Positions 1-9,129 of a stretch of 52,450 nt of DNA are shown piece after piece (the first letter of the stretch is position 1; every line of letters begins with the position of its first letter). The stretch lies in the NCBI RefSeq assembly GCF_002159455.1, contig NZ_NFIQ01000022.1:1-52450 (forward strand), given 5' to 3'. This DNA is from Flavonifractor sp. An306 (GTDB taxonomy: Bacteria > Bacillota > Clostridia > Oscillospirales > Oscillospiraceae). The translations under genes and the position numbers were made by a program. The notes beneath the pieces are model-generated. The model made no database searches. It was not told the origin of the DNA and was given only the letters and a program-made list of their open reading frames with translations.

Positions 1-1903
1 GGGTGGCCGTGGGGGTGGGGGTGACCTCCGCTGTGGCGGTGTAGCCCGGACGGCCCCCCTCGTAGGCGGGGGTGACCTCGATGGGTTCCCAGCCGTAGCC
101 ATCCAGGTAGATTTCCACCCAGGCGTGGGCGGCGGAGTCGGGCACGTCCACCTTGCCGGAGGAGGGCACGTTGGCCACATAGCCCGCCACATACCGGGCG
201 GGCACGCCCAGGTAGCGCAGCATCAGGGTGGCGGCGGAGGCGAAGTGCATACAGTAGCCCTCATGGCTCTCGGTGAGGAAGTAGGACACAAAATCCTCCC
301 CCTCCGGGGTGACGGGGGTGTCCGGGTTGTACTCCGCCGTCTCGTTCAGGTAGGCGGCCACCACGTCGGCCATGAGGAGGTGTACCTGCCCCCAATTGGA
401 CACGGAGGTGCTGTTCATCATTTGCATATACCGCTGATAGGCGGGAACCTCCGTGTCGCCGGACATCATCTCGGCGGAGATTTCCTGCACTGCCCTGTCC
501 AGAGCCGCCCAGCTCTCCTCCGGTACATCCATGTAATTCGTATACACAAAGTAGCTGTAGTTGCGCTCCGCGCCCTCCGCCTCCTCCGGCAGCCTGGCCC
601 CCGAAAGGGGATCACAGCCGGGCTGGATATACAGGGTGTGGGTCCACACGTCCTCCATCCGGGCGATGTAGGAGTCGTTGACAAAGGAGGCGCCCGCCAG
701 CTCCTTGGGCTGGGAGAGAATGTGGTAGGGGGTGTACACATAGCCCGGATCCGCCCCCACGTTGCGGACGATGATCTTGGCGTAGTCCTTGGCGGGGAAG
801 GTCTCCCGGTCCGCCAGGGCGGGGAAGTTCATGGGCTGATAACCGCTCAGGGAAGGGAGGTAGCGGCTGGAGGACAGGTCGGACTCCCATCGGAGCTCCT
901 GGTCGTAGACCTCCTGTTCCAGCGGGGCCCAGCTGCCCCCGTCGTACACCGCGCCGGAGAAGCCACGCAGGTAGATGCGCCCCCGCAGGTCGGTCTCTAC
1001 CTTCAGTACCGTCCGGCCGGAGAACCGCAGGGGCCCGGCCTTGGACAGGTCCACCTCGCCGTCGGCGTTGGCCAGCCCGCCGCCCCCGCCGAACAGGCCG
1101 AAGGGGCCGTTCCCCTCAAAGAGGGCGAAATTCTGCCGGGCGGCCCAGTTGGTGAAGCTGTCCAGGGCATCGTCCGCCCAGACCGGCCGCTGGTAGCTGT
1201 CCTGGGGCATGGCAGCGGTGAGCAGGGCCAGCAGCAGGGCGGCGGCGGGGAGGGCCAGCAGGGTGAGCCGGGCGCTCCCGTTCCGGTCCCGCCGCCCCAC
1301 CAGGGAGGTGAGGCCCAGCACGCTCCAGGCCAGCACCAGGGCCATCAGGGGCAGCCAGGCGGGGGTCACTGAGATGCAGATCGGGGCCAGGGGAAAGGGA
1401 AAGGTGACCCAGAAGGTGAACCAGAAGGAGCGGGCCCGGAGAATGGCCAGGCCCAGCAGCAGGCTGAGGGGAAGGGCGGCGGCCAGCACCAGCAGGGTGG
1501 CCGACAGGGCCCACACCTCATCGGGCAGCTCAGCGATGGGCTGGATGAAGCCGTCCAGCTGCAGGCTGGTGCAGAAGGTGTTGACCACTGAGCAGCGCAG
1601 GGTGATCTCCCCCAGCACCAGGTAGTCCCACAGCCGCCACAGCCCCCAGCCCCACAGACCCGCCGCCCCCGCCAGGGGAAGGGTCCACCACAGCCTGGGC
1701 AGGGACCAGATCAGCAGCCCCACCAGGGTGAAGGCTCCGCAGCCCGCCAGCAGCAGGTCGGCCCGGAGTTCCACGGAAAAGGCGGTGCAGAAGGAGAACA
1801 GGGCTCCTGATACGGCGAGAAACAGCAGCATCCCGTCCCCCAGCAGGGAAACGGGGGTGGGCCGGAAGGGGGGACGCCTGGGCCGGTCTTTCCGCTTTTT
1901 CAT
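1..1903 (-). CDS. Membrane transglutaminase-like protein (TgpA-type), 3' end outside window
   Basis: Partial gene; at least 634 codons are open from an ATG at 1903 to the window edge. The N-terminal ~240 residues carry several hydrophobic helices, as in TgpA-type membrane proteins. An extracytoplasmic region follows, then a transglutaminase-like fold: Cys551 in HEGYCMHFASAA, His593 in AAHAWVEIYLDGYGW, and Glu609 where the third catalytic acidic residue lies. Glu at that position is common in such proteins from Bacillota. A Thr/Pro-rich stretch begins at the window edge. The start ATG overlaps the stop of the DUF58 gene (ATGA), with AAAGGAGG upstream, so the two are translationally coupled. 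MoxR/DUF58/transglutaminase trios are a known conserved cassette. Role in envelope peptide or protein remodelling is inferred; the substrate is unknown. Confidence 0.85.
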   Translation of the reverse strand, partial: MKKRKDRPRRPPFRPTPVSLLGDGMLLFLAVSGALFSFCTAFSVELRADLLLAGCGAFTLVGLLIWSLPRLWWTLPLAGAAGLWGWGLWRLWDYLVLGEITLRCSVVNTFCTSLQLDGFIQPIAELPDEVWALSATLLVLAAALPLSLLLGLAILRARSFWFTFWVTFPFPLAPICISVTPAWLPLMALVLAWSVLGLTSLVGRRDRNGSARLTLLALPAAALLLALLTAAMPQDSYQRPVWADDALDSFTNWAARQNFALFEGNGPFGLFGGGGGLANADGEVDLSKAGPLRFSGRTVLKVETDLRGRIYLRGFSGAVYDGGSWAPLEQEVYDQELRWESDLSSSRYLPSLSGYQPMNFPALADRETFPAKDYAKIIVRNVGADPGYVYTPYHILSQPKELAGASFVNDSYIARMEDVWTHTLYIQPGCDPLSGARLPEEAEGAERNYSYFVYTNYMDVPEESWAALDRAVQEISAEMMSGDTEVPAYQRYMQMMNSTSVSNWGQVHLLMADVVAAYLNETAEYNPDTPVTPEGEDFVSYFLTESHEGYCMHFASAATLMLRYLGVPARYVAGYVANVPSSGKVDVPDSAAHAWVEIYLDGYGWEPIEVTPAYEGGRPGYTATAEVTPTPTAT

Positions 1904-2907
1904 GTCCGGCCTCCTTTCCCGTCCGCCGGGGTAATGTGGAAGTGGAGGGGCTGGCCCACGCCGCCGGGGACCTGGAGGGCCCCATCCAGAATGGAATGGC
2001 CGGTCTCCGGGGCGGGCAGGGAGAAGGCCATCTCCAGGCAGGCCAGCAGAGCCCGCTCCGAGTCCACCGCCCGGTCCTCCACCGCGCCGCTGGCGGGAGC
2101 GGCCCACTGGATATGGTGGGCCCGGCCCTTCTCCAACAGCAGCCGGGACAGGGCGCACAGCCGGTCAAAGACCTGATCCAGCGCCTCCGGCGGCCCGAAG
2201 TGGTCGTAGGTGAGGACCACCTCCGCCTGCCGGGGCTCCAGGGTCTCACGCACCACCAGCTCGTCCTTTTTGGAGGACAGCTTCCAGTGGACCGACCGCA
2301 GCGGGTCGCCGGGGCGGTAGTCCCGCAGGTCGTAATCCTCGCCGGGACCGCCGCCGGGCCGGGGTTTCAAGACCACCCCGCCGGTACGGGGGGAGTCCAG
2401 CTCCTCCGGCAGCAGCGCCTCCGTGGGCAGGGGGAGGGAGAGCAGGGCGGCCTGGGGTTTCCCTGGCAGGGGCAGGGGGAACAGCCCCAGCAGGTCGCAG
2501 CAGCGGGCCCCCTCCACCCGGCAGACCAGCCGCCCGCAGTGGGGGGTGGGGAGCTGGAGGGTGAAGTCGGTTTCCCCGCCCTGGGGCCGGAGGGTACACA
2601 GGGTACGGCCGCTCTCCCCGGTGAGCTGGTTGGTCCAGTGCAGGGTCACCTTCACCGGCGGCAGGGGGAACCCGGCCCGCTGGGTGAGCCGCAGGGTAAA
2701 GCGGGCCTGCTCTCCCCGGGGTACCGCCGGTCCGGGGAAGAGGGTCAGGGCGGTGCCCAAAGTACCCGGTAGGCTGAGCAGCACCGCCAGGACCGGCAGC
2801 AGGACCACCAGCACCAGGGTGAAGGTGGACAGGTAGTACCGGAAGAAGATCTGAAAGGCCACCGCCGCCAACAGCAGGGCGGCGTAAGAGATGCGCCGGT
2901 GCAGCAT
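1900..2907 (-). CDS. DUF58 domain protein
   Basis: 335 residues. Two N-terminal hydrophobic segments (about residues 8-25 and 28-48) precede a beta-rich region. The DUF58 signature YRPGDPLRSVHWKLSS lies at about residues 197-212, followed by a vWA-like C-terminal part. I chose the ATG at 2907 because it starts MLHRRISYAALL at the membrane segment and sits 4 bases after the moxR stop; the longer reading frame upstream lies inside moxR. DUF58 proteins are partners of MoxR AAA ATPases and are thought to act in chaperone-like or envelope functions. Middle gene of a tight three-gene minus-strand operon. Exact function unknown. Confidence 0.9.
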   Translation of the reverse strand: MLHRRISYAALLLAAVAFQIFFRYYLSTFTLVLVVLLPVLAVLLSLPGTLGTALTLFPGPAVPRGEQARFTLRLTQRAGFPLPPVKVTLHWTNQLTGESGRTLCTLRPQGGETDFTLQLPTPHCGRLVCRVEGARCCDLLGLFPLPLPGKPQAALLSLPLPTEALLPEELDSPRTGGVVLKPRPGGGPGEDYDLRDYRPGDPLRSVHWKLSSKKDELVVRETLEPRQAEVVLTYDHFGPPEALDQVFDRLCALSRLLLEKGRAHHIQWAAPASGAVEDRAVDSERALLACLEMAFSLPAPETGHSILDGALQVPGGVGQPLHFHITPADGKGGRT

Positions 2908-2911
2908 GGCC

Positions 2912-3844
2912 TTACCGGACGGTGGGGGCGGGGACCTGCCGCAGGATCTCCGCCGCCGGGTGGAAGCCTCCCTCGGCCTGGGCCCGGGGGGAGAGAATGA
3001 GCCGGTGGGTGATGACGTCGGCAAACACCGCCGCCACATCCTCGGGATTGACGTAGTCCCGGCCCACCGCCAGGGCGGTGGCCTTGCTCATGGCGGTCAG
3101 GGCCAGGGAGGCCCGGGGGCTGGCTCCCTGGACGATCATGGGGTGGGTGCGGGTGGCGTTCACCAGCCGGATCACGTAGTCCAGCACCTCGTCGGACACG
3201 TACACTCGGTCGGCCCGGTCCCGCAGCTCCCGCAGGCCCTCCAGGTCCAGCACCTGCCCCACCTGGTTCAGGGGGTTGGCCCCCTGCCGGCGGCGCACCA
3301 TGGCAACCTCGTCCGCCGGGGCGGGGTAGCCGATGGACAGCCGCACCATGAACCGGTCCATCTGGGAATCGGGGAGCAGCTGGGTACCCGAGGCCCCCGC
3401 CGGGTTCTGGGTGGCGATGACCAGGAAGGGCTGGGGCACCGGATGGCTCACCCCGTCCACCGTCACCTGGCCCTCCTCCATGGCCTCCAGTAGGGCGGAC
3501 TGGGTGCGGCTGGTGGCCCGGTTGAGCTCGTCCGCCAAAAACAGGTTGCACAGCACCGCGCCGGGCTGGTACTCCATCTTGCCGGTCTCCTTGTTCAGCA
3601 TGGAAAAGCCCGTGATGTCCGAGGGCATCACGTCTGGGGTGAACTGTACCCGGTTGTATTGCAGGCTCAGGGCCCTGGAAAAGGCCAGCGCCATGGTGGT
3701 CTTGCCTACGCCGGGAATATCCTCCAGCAGGATGTGGCCCCGGGCCAGAATGGCCAGCAGTACCTTGGCCAGCACCTGGTCCTTGCCCACCACCGCTTTT
3801 TTCACTTCGGTCAAAATATCCTGAATCACGCTGTTTCCGCTCAT
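2912..3844 (-). CDS. MoxR-family AAA+ ATPase
   Basis: 310 residues, typical MoxR length. Walker A DIPGVGKTT is at residues 42-50, Walker B LFLADE at 101-106 and sensor 1 VIATQNP at 142-148; a C-terminal AAA lid follows. MoxR ATPases act as chaperone-like motors, often with the DUF58/vWA protein encoded next to them, as here. First gene of the operon with the DUF58 and transglutaminase genes; an AGGAGG lies just upstream of the ATG. A sigma-A-like promoter is visible at 3873-3900. Confidence 0.93.
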   Translation of the reverse strand: MSGNSVIQDILTEVKKAVVGKDQVLAKVLLAILARGHILLEDIPGVGKTTMALAFSRALSLQYNRVQFTPDVMPSDITGFSMLNKETGKMEYQPGAVLCNLFLADELNRATSRTQSALLEAMEEGQVTVDGVSHPVPQPFLVIATQNPAGASGTQLLPDSQMDRFMVRLSIGYPAPADEVAMVRRRQGANPLNQVGQVLDLEGLRELRDRADRVYVSDEVLDYVIRLVNATRTHPMIVQGASPRASLALTAMSKATALAVGRDYVNPEDVAAVFADVITHRLILSPRAQAEGGFHPAAEILRQVPAPTVR

Positions 3845-3872
3845 GGTCCGTCCTCCTTTGCGCTATGACACT

Positions 3873-3900
3873 ATTGTACCAAAGCATCCCGCCCTGTCAA
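3873..3900 (-). promoter_or_regulatory. Sigma-A promoter of moxR operon
   Basis: Reading the minus strand: -35 TTGACA (3900-3895), 16-base spacer, -10 TACAAT (3878-3873), about 30 bases before the moxR ATG. It is divergent from the rimP promoter, with only about 20 bases between the two -35 boxes. Confidence 0.75.
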
Positions 3901-3920
3901 CAAAAAATCCCGGCAAACCC

Positions 3921-3949
3921 TTGCATTGGGGGGCGTTTTGTGATATAGT
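3921..3949 (+). promoter_or_regulatory. Sigma-A promoter of the rimP-nusA-infB operon
   Basis: -35 TTGCAT (3921-3926), 17-base spacer, -10 TATAGT (3944-3949) with an extended TG at 3941-3942. The expected start site near 3956 gives a 5' leader of about 105 bases before rimP. The leader contains GCGGCTCCGCTCTTTCTTAT (from 3988), related to one arm of the infB leader hairpin. Confidence 0.75.
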
Positions 3950-4060
3950 ACATACGATAGTAGAAGGTGTATGGTGAGAGTGGGGTTGCGGCTCCGCTCT
4001 TTCTTATTGAAAAAACGGGGGCAGCAAATTTCTGGAAATGCCCCGGCGAGGAGGTCCCCA

Positions 4061-4516
4061 ATGGCGAAGATCACCGATTTGGTCAGCGACCTGGCGGCTC
4101 CCTTTGTGGAGGCAGCGGGCTGCTCTCTGTGGGACGTGGAGTATGTCCGTGAGGCGGGCGAGTGGTTCCTGCGGGTGTATATTGATAAGGAGGGCGGGGT
4201 GTCCATCGACGACTGCGAGGCGGTAAGCCGCCCCCTGTCCGACGCCCTGGATCAGGCCGACCCCATCGAGGGCAGCTACGTGCTGGAGGTGTCCTCCGCC
4301 GGGGCGGACCGGCCCCTGAAGAAGCCGGAGCACTTTGAGAAGTTCCTGGGCGCCGAGGTGGAGGTGCGCCTCTACCGGGCCATGGAGGGCCGGAAGGACC
4401 ACGTGGGCGTGCTGAAGGGCTATGACAACGGCGACGTGACCATCGAGACCGCCGCCGGGCCCCAGACCTTTTTGAAGAAAGACGTGGCCCAGGTGCGGCT
4501 GTACGTGCGGTTTTAA
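4061..4516 (+). CDS. rimP: Ribosome maturation factor RimP
   Basis: 151 residues. Starts MAKITDLVSDLAAPFVEAAG; the N-terminal alpha/beta domain contains YVLEVSSAGADRPLK, the family signature, and a C-terminal SH3-like domain follows. RimP assists 30S subunit assembly. The ATG at 4061 is preceded by GCGAGGAGG at the right spacing; the open frame extending upstream to 3971 has no ribosome binding site and runs through the leader. First gene of the nusA operon, as in most Bacillota. Confidence 0.96.
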   Translation: MAKITDLVSDLAAPFVEAAGCSLWDVEYVREAGEWFLRVYIDKEGGVSIDDCEAVSRPLSDALDQADPIEGSYVLEVSSAGADRPLKKPEHFEKFLGAEVEVRLYRAMEGRKDHVGVLKGYDNGDVTIETAAGPQTFLKKDVAQVRLYVRF

Positions 4517-4564
4517 GATGTGGGGGCGGCGGGTCCGCCCGTGTGGAGAATAAGGAGAACGATT

Positions 4565-5722
4565 ATGCCGAAGAAAAATGCCAAAGTGCAGAAGACCAAC
4601 GAGCTGGACGGGAGAGAGTTTTTCGCCGCCATCGACCTCATCGAGAAGGAGAAGGGCATCCCCAAGGCCTATATGCTGGATAAGATCACCCAGGCCCTGG
4701 TGTCCGCCTACAAGCGGGACCACGAGGGAGCCGGGGACAACGTGAGCGTGGAGGCCGACGAGGAGGCTGGCACCGTGCGCATGTTCGTCAAGAAGGACGT
4801 GGTGGAGGAGGTTGACAACCCCTGCACCGAGATGAGTCTGGAGATGGCCCGCAGCAAGCTGCCCCAGGCCCAGCTGGGGGACGTGATCCGCATCGAGATC
4901 AAGACCCGGGATTTCGGCCGCATTGCCGCCCAGACCGCCCGCCAGGTGATTATTCAAGGTATGCGGGAGGCCGAGCGGGGCATGATTTATGATGAGTTCT
5001 CCTCCAAGGAGCACGAGATCCTCACCGGCGTGGTCACCCGCATCGACCCCCGCTCCGGCGCGGCCAGCCTGCGCATCGGCTCGGGCAACGAGGCCACCGA
5101 GGCCTTCCTGGCCCCCGGCGAGCAGGTGAAGGGGGAGACCTATACCGAGGGTATGCGCCTGCGGGTGTATGTGGTGGAGGTCCGCCGGTCCACCAAGGGC
5201 CCCCAGGTGCTCATTTCCCGCACCCACCCCGGCCTGGTGAAGCGCCTGTTCGAGCTGGAGGTGCCCGAGATCTACGACGGCACCGTGGAGGTCAAGTCCA
5301 TTGCCCGGGAGGCAGGCTCCCGCACCAAGCTGGCCGTCTGGTCCGCCGACCCCAACGTGGACCCCATCGGCGCCTGCGTGGGTCCCCGGGGCCAGCGGGT
5401 GAACAACATCGTGGAGGAGCTGAAGGGGGAGAAGGTGGACATCGTCAAGTGGTCGGAGGACCCGGCCGCCTACATTGCCGCCGCCCTGTCTCCCGCCGAT
5501 GTGGTGAGCGTGGACGTCCATGAGGAGGGCAAGAGCTGCCGTGTGGTGGTGCCCGACGACCAGCTCTCTCTGGCCATCGGCAAGGAGGGCCAGAACGCCC
5601 GTCTGGCCGCCAAGCTCACCGGCTGGAAAATCGACATCAAGCCCGAGTCCGCCCCCGCTGAGGACGAGGTGGAGGACGAGGAGGACGTGGTGATCGAGGA
5701 CGAGGCCGATTTCGAGGCGTAA
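4565..5722 (+). CDS. nusA: Transcription termination/antitermination factor NusA
   Basis: 385 residues. An N-terminal RNA-polymerase-binding domain (about 1-130) is followed by an S1 domain (from [12 protein letters not shown]) and KH1/KH2 domains ([19 protein letters not shown] and [19 protein letters not shown]). A short strongly acidic tail ([13 protein letters not shown]) replaces any longer C-terminal repeat region. The ATG at 4565 is chosen because AAGGAG lies just upstream; an in-frame GTG-type extension from 4520 would run through that site. NusA modulates pausing, termination and antitermination. Second gene of the operon. Confidence 0.97.
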   Translation: MPKKNAKVQKTNELDGREFFAAIDLIEKEKGIPKAYMLDKITQALVSAYKRDHEGAGDNVSVEADEEAGTVRMFVKKDVVEEVDNPCTEMSLEMARSKLPQAQLGDVIRIEIKTRDFGRIAAQTARQVIIQGMREAERGMIYDEFSSKEHEILTGVVTRIDPRSGAASLRIGSGNEATEAFLAPGEQVKGETYTEGMRLRVYVVEVRRSTKGPQVLISRTHPGLVKRLFELEVPEIYDGTVEVKSIAREAGSRTKLAVWSADPNVDPIGACVGPRGQRVNNIVEELKGEKVDIVKWSEDPAAYIAAALSPADVVSVDVHEEGKSCRVVVPDDQLSLAIGKEGQNARLAAKLTGWKIDIKPESAPAEDEVEDEEDVVIEDEADFEA

Positions 5723-5764
5723 GCCCGGCGGCCGGAAGATCACAAGGGAAAGGGGGCAGAGGAG

Positions 5765-6040
5765 ATGCCCAAGAAGATACCCCTGCGCCAGTGTGTGGGC
5801 TGCCGGGAGATGAAGCCCAAGCCGGAGCTCATTCGGGTGGTGAAGAGCCCGGAGGGGGAGGTCTCCCTGGATTTCCGGGGGAAGAAGCCCGGCCGGGGGG
5901 CCTACGTGTGTCCCCAGGCGGAGTGCCTGAAAAAGGCCCGGAAGTCCCGGGCGCTGGAGCGGGCCTTTTCCGCCCCTCTGCCCGACGAGGTGTATGAGGC
6001 TCTGGAGGAGCAGATGAAGGCGGGTGACGGGGATGGATAG
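5765..6040 (+). CDS. ylxR: YlxR family RNA-binding protein (DUF448)
   Basis: 91 residues. The motif RQCVGCREMKPKPELIRVV at the N-terminus and GRGAYVCPQAECL in the middle are the YlxR hallmark. Members bind RNA, and the Bacillus homologue has been described as modulating RNase P. Sits between nusA and ylxQ, its conserved place. Its stop overlaps the first codons of ylxQ, which suggests coupled translation. Confidence 0.93.
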   Translation: MPKKIPLRQCVGCREMKPKPELIRVVKSPEGEVSLDFRGKKPGRGAYVCPQAECLKKARKSRALERAFSAPLPDEVYEALEEQMKAGDGDG

Positions 6041-6557
6041 CGTCCTGCGCCTGCTGGGCGTAGCCCGGAAGGCGGGCCGCGTGGAGGTGGGGGAGGAGCC
6101 GGTGGGAGCCGCCGCCCGGGCCCATCAGGCCAAGGTGATCCTCACCGCCGCCGATGGGGCGGACAACAGCATCCGCCGCGCGGCCCACTTTGCCGAGGCG
6201 GGGAAGGTCCAGGCTCTGCCCACCCCCTACACCAAGGGGGAGCTGGGGGGCGCGGTGGGGCGGAGCGCCTGCACCATGCTGGCCCTCACCGACATCGGTC
6301 TGGCCGCCGCCATCGCGGAAAAGCTGGCCCAGGCCGACCCGGAGCGCTGCGGCGGCCCGGCGGAGGAGCTGAAGCTCCAGGCGGGCAAGGCCCTCCAGCG
6401 TCAGAAGGAGCGCCGGGCCCACGAGAAGAACCTGCAGCGCAAGCAGCGCAAGCCCTGGGCGCCTCCCCCCAAGGAGGAGAAGCCGGCGCCCAAGGCTCCT
6501 GTAGAGAAGAAACCCTTTGCCCCAAGGGGCAAGCTGACCATCAAGAAGAAGCCATGA
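6033..6557 (+). CDS. ylxQ: YlxQ, L7Ae-family ribosomal-like protein with basic tail
   Basis: 174 residues from the ATG at 6033. The first ~95 residues are an L7Ae/L30e-like RNA-binding fold (LLGVARKAGRVEVGEEPV, ILTAADGADNSIRRAA). YlxQ proteins are usually near 100 residues; here a ~75-residue tail rich in Lys, Pro and Arg follows (for example KRKPWAPPPKEEKPAPKAP without its first residue), probably a disordered RNA-binding extension. An in-frame GTG at 6024 is an alternative start, but the ATG overlaps the ylxR stop and begins at the conserved MDSVLRLLGVA. Precise role unknown. Confidence 0.88.
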   Translation: MDSVLRLLGVARKAGRVEVGEEPVGAAARAHQAKVILTAADGADNSIRRAAHFAEAGKVQALPTPYTKGELGGAVGRSACTMLALTDIGLAAAIAEKLAQADPERCGGPAEELKLQAGKALQRQKERRAHEKNLQRKQRKPWAPPPKEEKPAPKAPVEKKPFAPRGKLTIKKKP

Positions 6558-6576
6558 ACAGACATGGCGCGCACGC

Positions 6577-6639
6577 ATTGGAACATGCCCGCTTGTTCCA
6601 ATAAGAAAGCGCAGCGGCTCCGCCGCGTTTTCCTATTGG
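6577..6639 (+). other. Two mutually exclusive hairpins in the ylxQ-infB gap
   Basis: First inverted repeat: ATTGGAACA (6577-6585) with TGTTCCAAT (6594-6602), 8-base loop. Second: CCAATA (6598-6603) through a long GC stem centred on CGGCTCCG to TATTGG (6634-6639). The CCAAT bases 6598-6602 belong to both stems, so only one can form at a time. No U-tract follows. This resembles a leader with alternative structures in front of infB. Confidence 0.55.
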
Positions 6640-6670
6640 CGCAAGCCGGCCCAGTTGGAGGTGGCTTATA

Positions 6671-9046
6671 TTGCTGAACAACAAGTATCGAGTTCATGAG
6701 GTGGCCAAGGATCTCAATCGGAACTCCAAGGAGATCACCGATATCCTGACCCAATACGCGACGACCCCGAAGAATCACATGCAGCCCCTGAGCGACCGGG
6801 AGCTGTCCCTGATCTTTGAGTATCTCACCCAGCACAACCAGGTGGAGAGCATCGAGAGCATCTACGCCGACGTGTACCGGGAGCCCAAGCCCGCCCCCGC
6901 CCCCAAGGCGGAGGCCAAGGAGGAGAAGCCCAAGCAGCAGCCCCAGCAGCAGAGCGCCAAGCCCGCCCAGAACGGCGGCGGCGCCGCCAAGGGCGCCGCT
7001 CCGGCGGAGGCCCCCAAGCAGCAGGCCCAGGCTCAGACCCAGCAGCCCAACCGTCCCGGCGCCCGTATCCCCGAGAAAAAGGTGGTGGATACCCGCAAGG
7101 GCGGCAACGTCAACCTGGAGAAGTACGACGAGCGGCTGGAGAACCTGGCTGCCGGCAAGACCAAGCAGATGCAGGGCGGCAAGCAGAAGTTCCAGGGCCG
7201 CAACCAGCGCAAGGGCAATTTCCAGGGCGGCAACAAGCGCCGCCAGGAGGAGCAGGAGAAGATGCGCCGGCTCCAGCTGGAGATCGCCAAAAAGACCCCC
7301 CTCACCGTGAAGATCCCCGACGAGATCGGCGTGGGCGAGCTGGCCAGCCGGATGAAAAAGACCGGCGCCGAGGTGGTCAAGACCCTGATGAAGAACGGGG
7401 TTATGGCCTCCCTGTCCGACGTCATCGACTTCGACACCGCCGCCATCATTGCCGAGGAGCTGGGCTGCAAGGTGGAGAAGGAGATCATCGTCACCATTGA
7501 GGAGAAGCTCATCGACACCGCCGAGGACAAGGAGGAGGATCTGCTCCCCCGGGCTCCCGTGGTGGTGGTCATGGGTCACGTGGACCACGGCAAGACCTCT
7601 CTGCTGGACTATATCCGGGACTCCCACGTGGCGGCCGGCGAGGCCGGCGGCATTACCCAGCATATCGGTGCCTATCAGGTGGAGGTGGGCGGCAAGCTCA
7701 TTACCTTCCTGGACACCCCCGGCCATGAGGCCTTTACCGCCATGCGGGCCCGCGGCGCCATGATCACCGACGTGGCCATCCTGGTGGTGGCCGCCGACGA
7801 CGGCATCATGCCCCAGACCGTGGAGTCCATCAACCACGCCAAGGCCGCCAAGATTCCCATTATTGTGGCCATCAACAAGATGGATAAGCCGGAGGCCAAC
7901 CCCGAGCGCATCAAGGAGCAGCTCACCAAGTACGAGCTGGTGCCCGAGGAGTGGGGCGGCGACACCATTATCTGCCCCATTTCCGCCAAGACCGGCGAGG
8001 GTATCGACAACCTGCTGGAGATGGTCAACCTGACCGCCGAGATGCAGGAGCTGAAGGCCAACCCCAACCGCTCCGCCCACGGCGCCGTCATTGAGGCCCG
8101 GCTGGATAAGGGCCGGGGCCCCGTGGCCACCCTGCTGGTGCAGAACGGTACCCTCCACCAGGGCGACGTGATCATTGCCGGCACCGCCGTGGGCCGTGTC
8201 CGGGCCATGACCAACGCCAAGGGCGAGAAGGTCACCGAGGCCGGTCCCTCCGTCCCCGTGGAGATCATCGGTATGGGCGAGGTGCCCGGCGCCGGAGACG
8301 ACTTCCACGCCGTGGCCGACGAGCGCATGGCCCGTGAGCTGGTGGAGCAGCGCAAGCACGAGCAGAAGATGGCCTCCTCCAGCCCGGTGGGCAAGGTGAG
8401 CCTGGAGGATCTGTTCAGCCAGATCAAGCAGGGCGAGATGAAGGACCTGAACATCATCGTCAAGGCCGACGTCCAGGGCTCCGCCGAGGCGGTCAAGGCC
8501 TCTCTGGAGAAGATCTCCAACGACGAGGTGCGGGTGCGGGTGATCCACTGCGCCGTGGGCGCCATCAACGAGTCCGACGTCATGCTGGCCACCACCTCCA
8601 ACGCCATCATCGTGGGCTTCAACGTCCGCCCGGACAACAACGCCAAGGAGACCGCCACCCGCAACAAGGTGGATATGCGGATGTACCGGGTGATCTACGA
8701 CTGCATCAACGAGATCGAGACCGCCATGAAGGGCATGCTGGCCCCCAAATTCAAGGAAGTGGATCTGGGCCAGGCCGAGGTGCGCAACGTGTTCCGCATC
8801 ACCGGCGTGGGCATGGTGGCCGGCTGCTACGTCACCGAGGGCAAGATGCAGCGGGGCGCCCAGATGCGGCTGCTGCGGGACAACATCGTCATCTACGACG
8901 GCTCCATCGCCTCCCTCCAGCGCTTCAAGGACAGCGTGAAGGAGGTCGCCCAGGGCTACGAGTGCGGCATTACCTTTGAGAAGTTCCAGGACATCAAGGA
9001 AGGCGACGTGATCGAAGCCTACCTGATGGAGCAGATCGAGGTATAA
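6671..9046 (+). CDS. infB: Translation initiation factor IF-2
   Basis: 791 residues. N-terminal IF2 domain ([12 protein letters not shown]), then a long low-complexity Pro/Ala/Gln/Lys linker (about 80-210), a second IF2_N motif (about 212-265), and the GTPase domain: G1 GHVDHGKT (302-309), G2 GGITQHIG, G3 DTPGHEAF, G4 NKMDKP, G5 SAKTGEG. Beta-barrel domains follow. The start is TTG at 6671: it matches the family N-terminus ([12 protein letters not shown]), has GGAGGTGG about 9 bases upstream, and no ATG or GTG is available nearby. IF-2 delivers fMet-tRNA to the 30S subunit. Confidence 0.97.
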   Translation: MLNNKYRVHEVAKDLNRNSKEITDILTQYATTPKNHMQPLSDRELSLIFEYLTQHNQVESIESIYADVYREPKPAPAPKAEAKEEKPKQQPQQQSAKPAQNGGGAAKGAAPAEAPKQQAQAQTQQPNRPGARIPEKKVVDTRKGGNVNLEKYDERLENLAAGKTKQMQGGKQKFQGRNQRKGNFQGGNKRRQEEQEKMRRLQLEIAKKTPLTVKIPDEIGVGELASRMKKTGAEVVKTLMKNGVMASLSDVIDFDTAAIIAEELGCKVEKEIIVTIEEKLIDTAEDKEEDLLPRAPVVVVMGHVDHGKTSLLDYIRDSHVAAGEAGGITQHIGAYQVEVGGKLITFLDTPGHEAFTAMRARGAMITDVAILVVAADDGIMPQTVESINHAKAAKIPIIVAINKMDKPEANPERIKEQLTKYELVPEEWGGDTIICPISAKTGEGIDNLLEMVNLTAEMQELKANPNRSAHGAVIEARLDKGRGPVATLLVQNGTLHQGDVIIAGTAVGRVRAMTNAKGEKVTEAGPSVPVEIIGMGEVPGAGDDFHAVADERMARELVEQRKHEQKMASSSPVGKVSLEDLFSQIKQGEMKDLNIIVKADVQGSAEAVKASLEKISNDEVRVRVIHCAVGAINESDVMLATTSNAIIVGFNVRPDNNAKETATRNKVDMRMYRVIYDCINEIETAMKGMLAPKFKEVDLGQAEVRNVFRITGVGMVAGCYVTEGKMQRGAQMRLLRDNIVIYDGSIASLQRFKDSVKEVAQGYECGITFEKFQDIKEGDVIEAYLMEQIEV

Positions 9047-9062
9047 TCATAAAAAATAAAAT

Positions 9063-9107
9063 CAGACCCGTTCCGTCCCCAAGTCATTTGAGGAGGGGAC
9101 GGGTCTG
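9063..9107. terminator. Hairpin between infB and rbfA
   Basis: CAGACCC (9063-9069) and GTCCCC (9075-9080) pair with GGGGAC (9095-9100) and GGGTCTG (9101-9107), with a 5-base bulge. The T-rich run lies on the minus-strand side (A-rich 9050-9062), so on the plus strand it may only attenuate or protect the mRNA rather than end it. Confidence 0.4.
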
Positions 9108-9129
9108 TATTGCATGATAGGAGAAAACC

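Noticed and set aside
125-1372. Long plus-strand open frame over the transglutaminase gene
   Set aside because: Gly/His/Val-rich shadow of the minus-strand gene; no ribosome binding site and no family features, while the minus strand encodes a clear transglutaminase.
3659-3868. Small plus-strand frame over the moxR start
   Set aside because: Shadow within moxR with no start signals.
3871-4206. Minus-strand frame between moxR and rimP
   Set aside because: Covers both divergent promoters and the rimP start; no binding site or homology.
4004-5743. 579-codon minus-strand frame opposite nusA
   Set aside because: Antisense shadow with His/Leu/Gly bias; nusA and rimP are certain on the plus strand.
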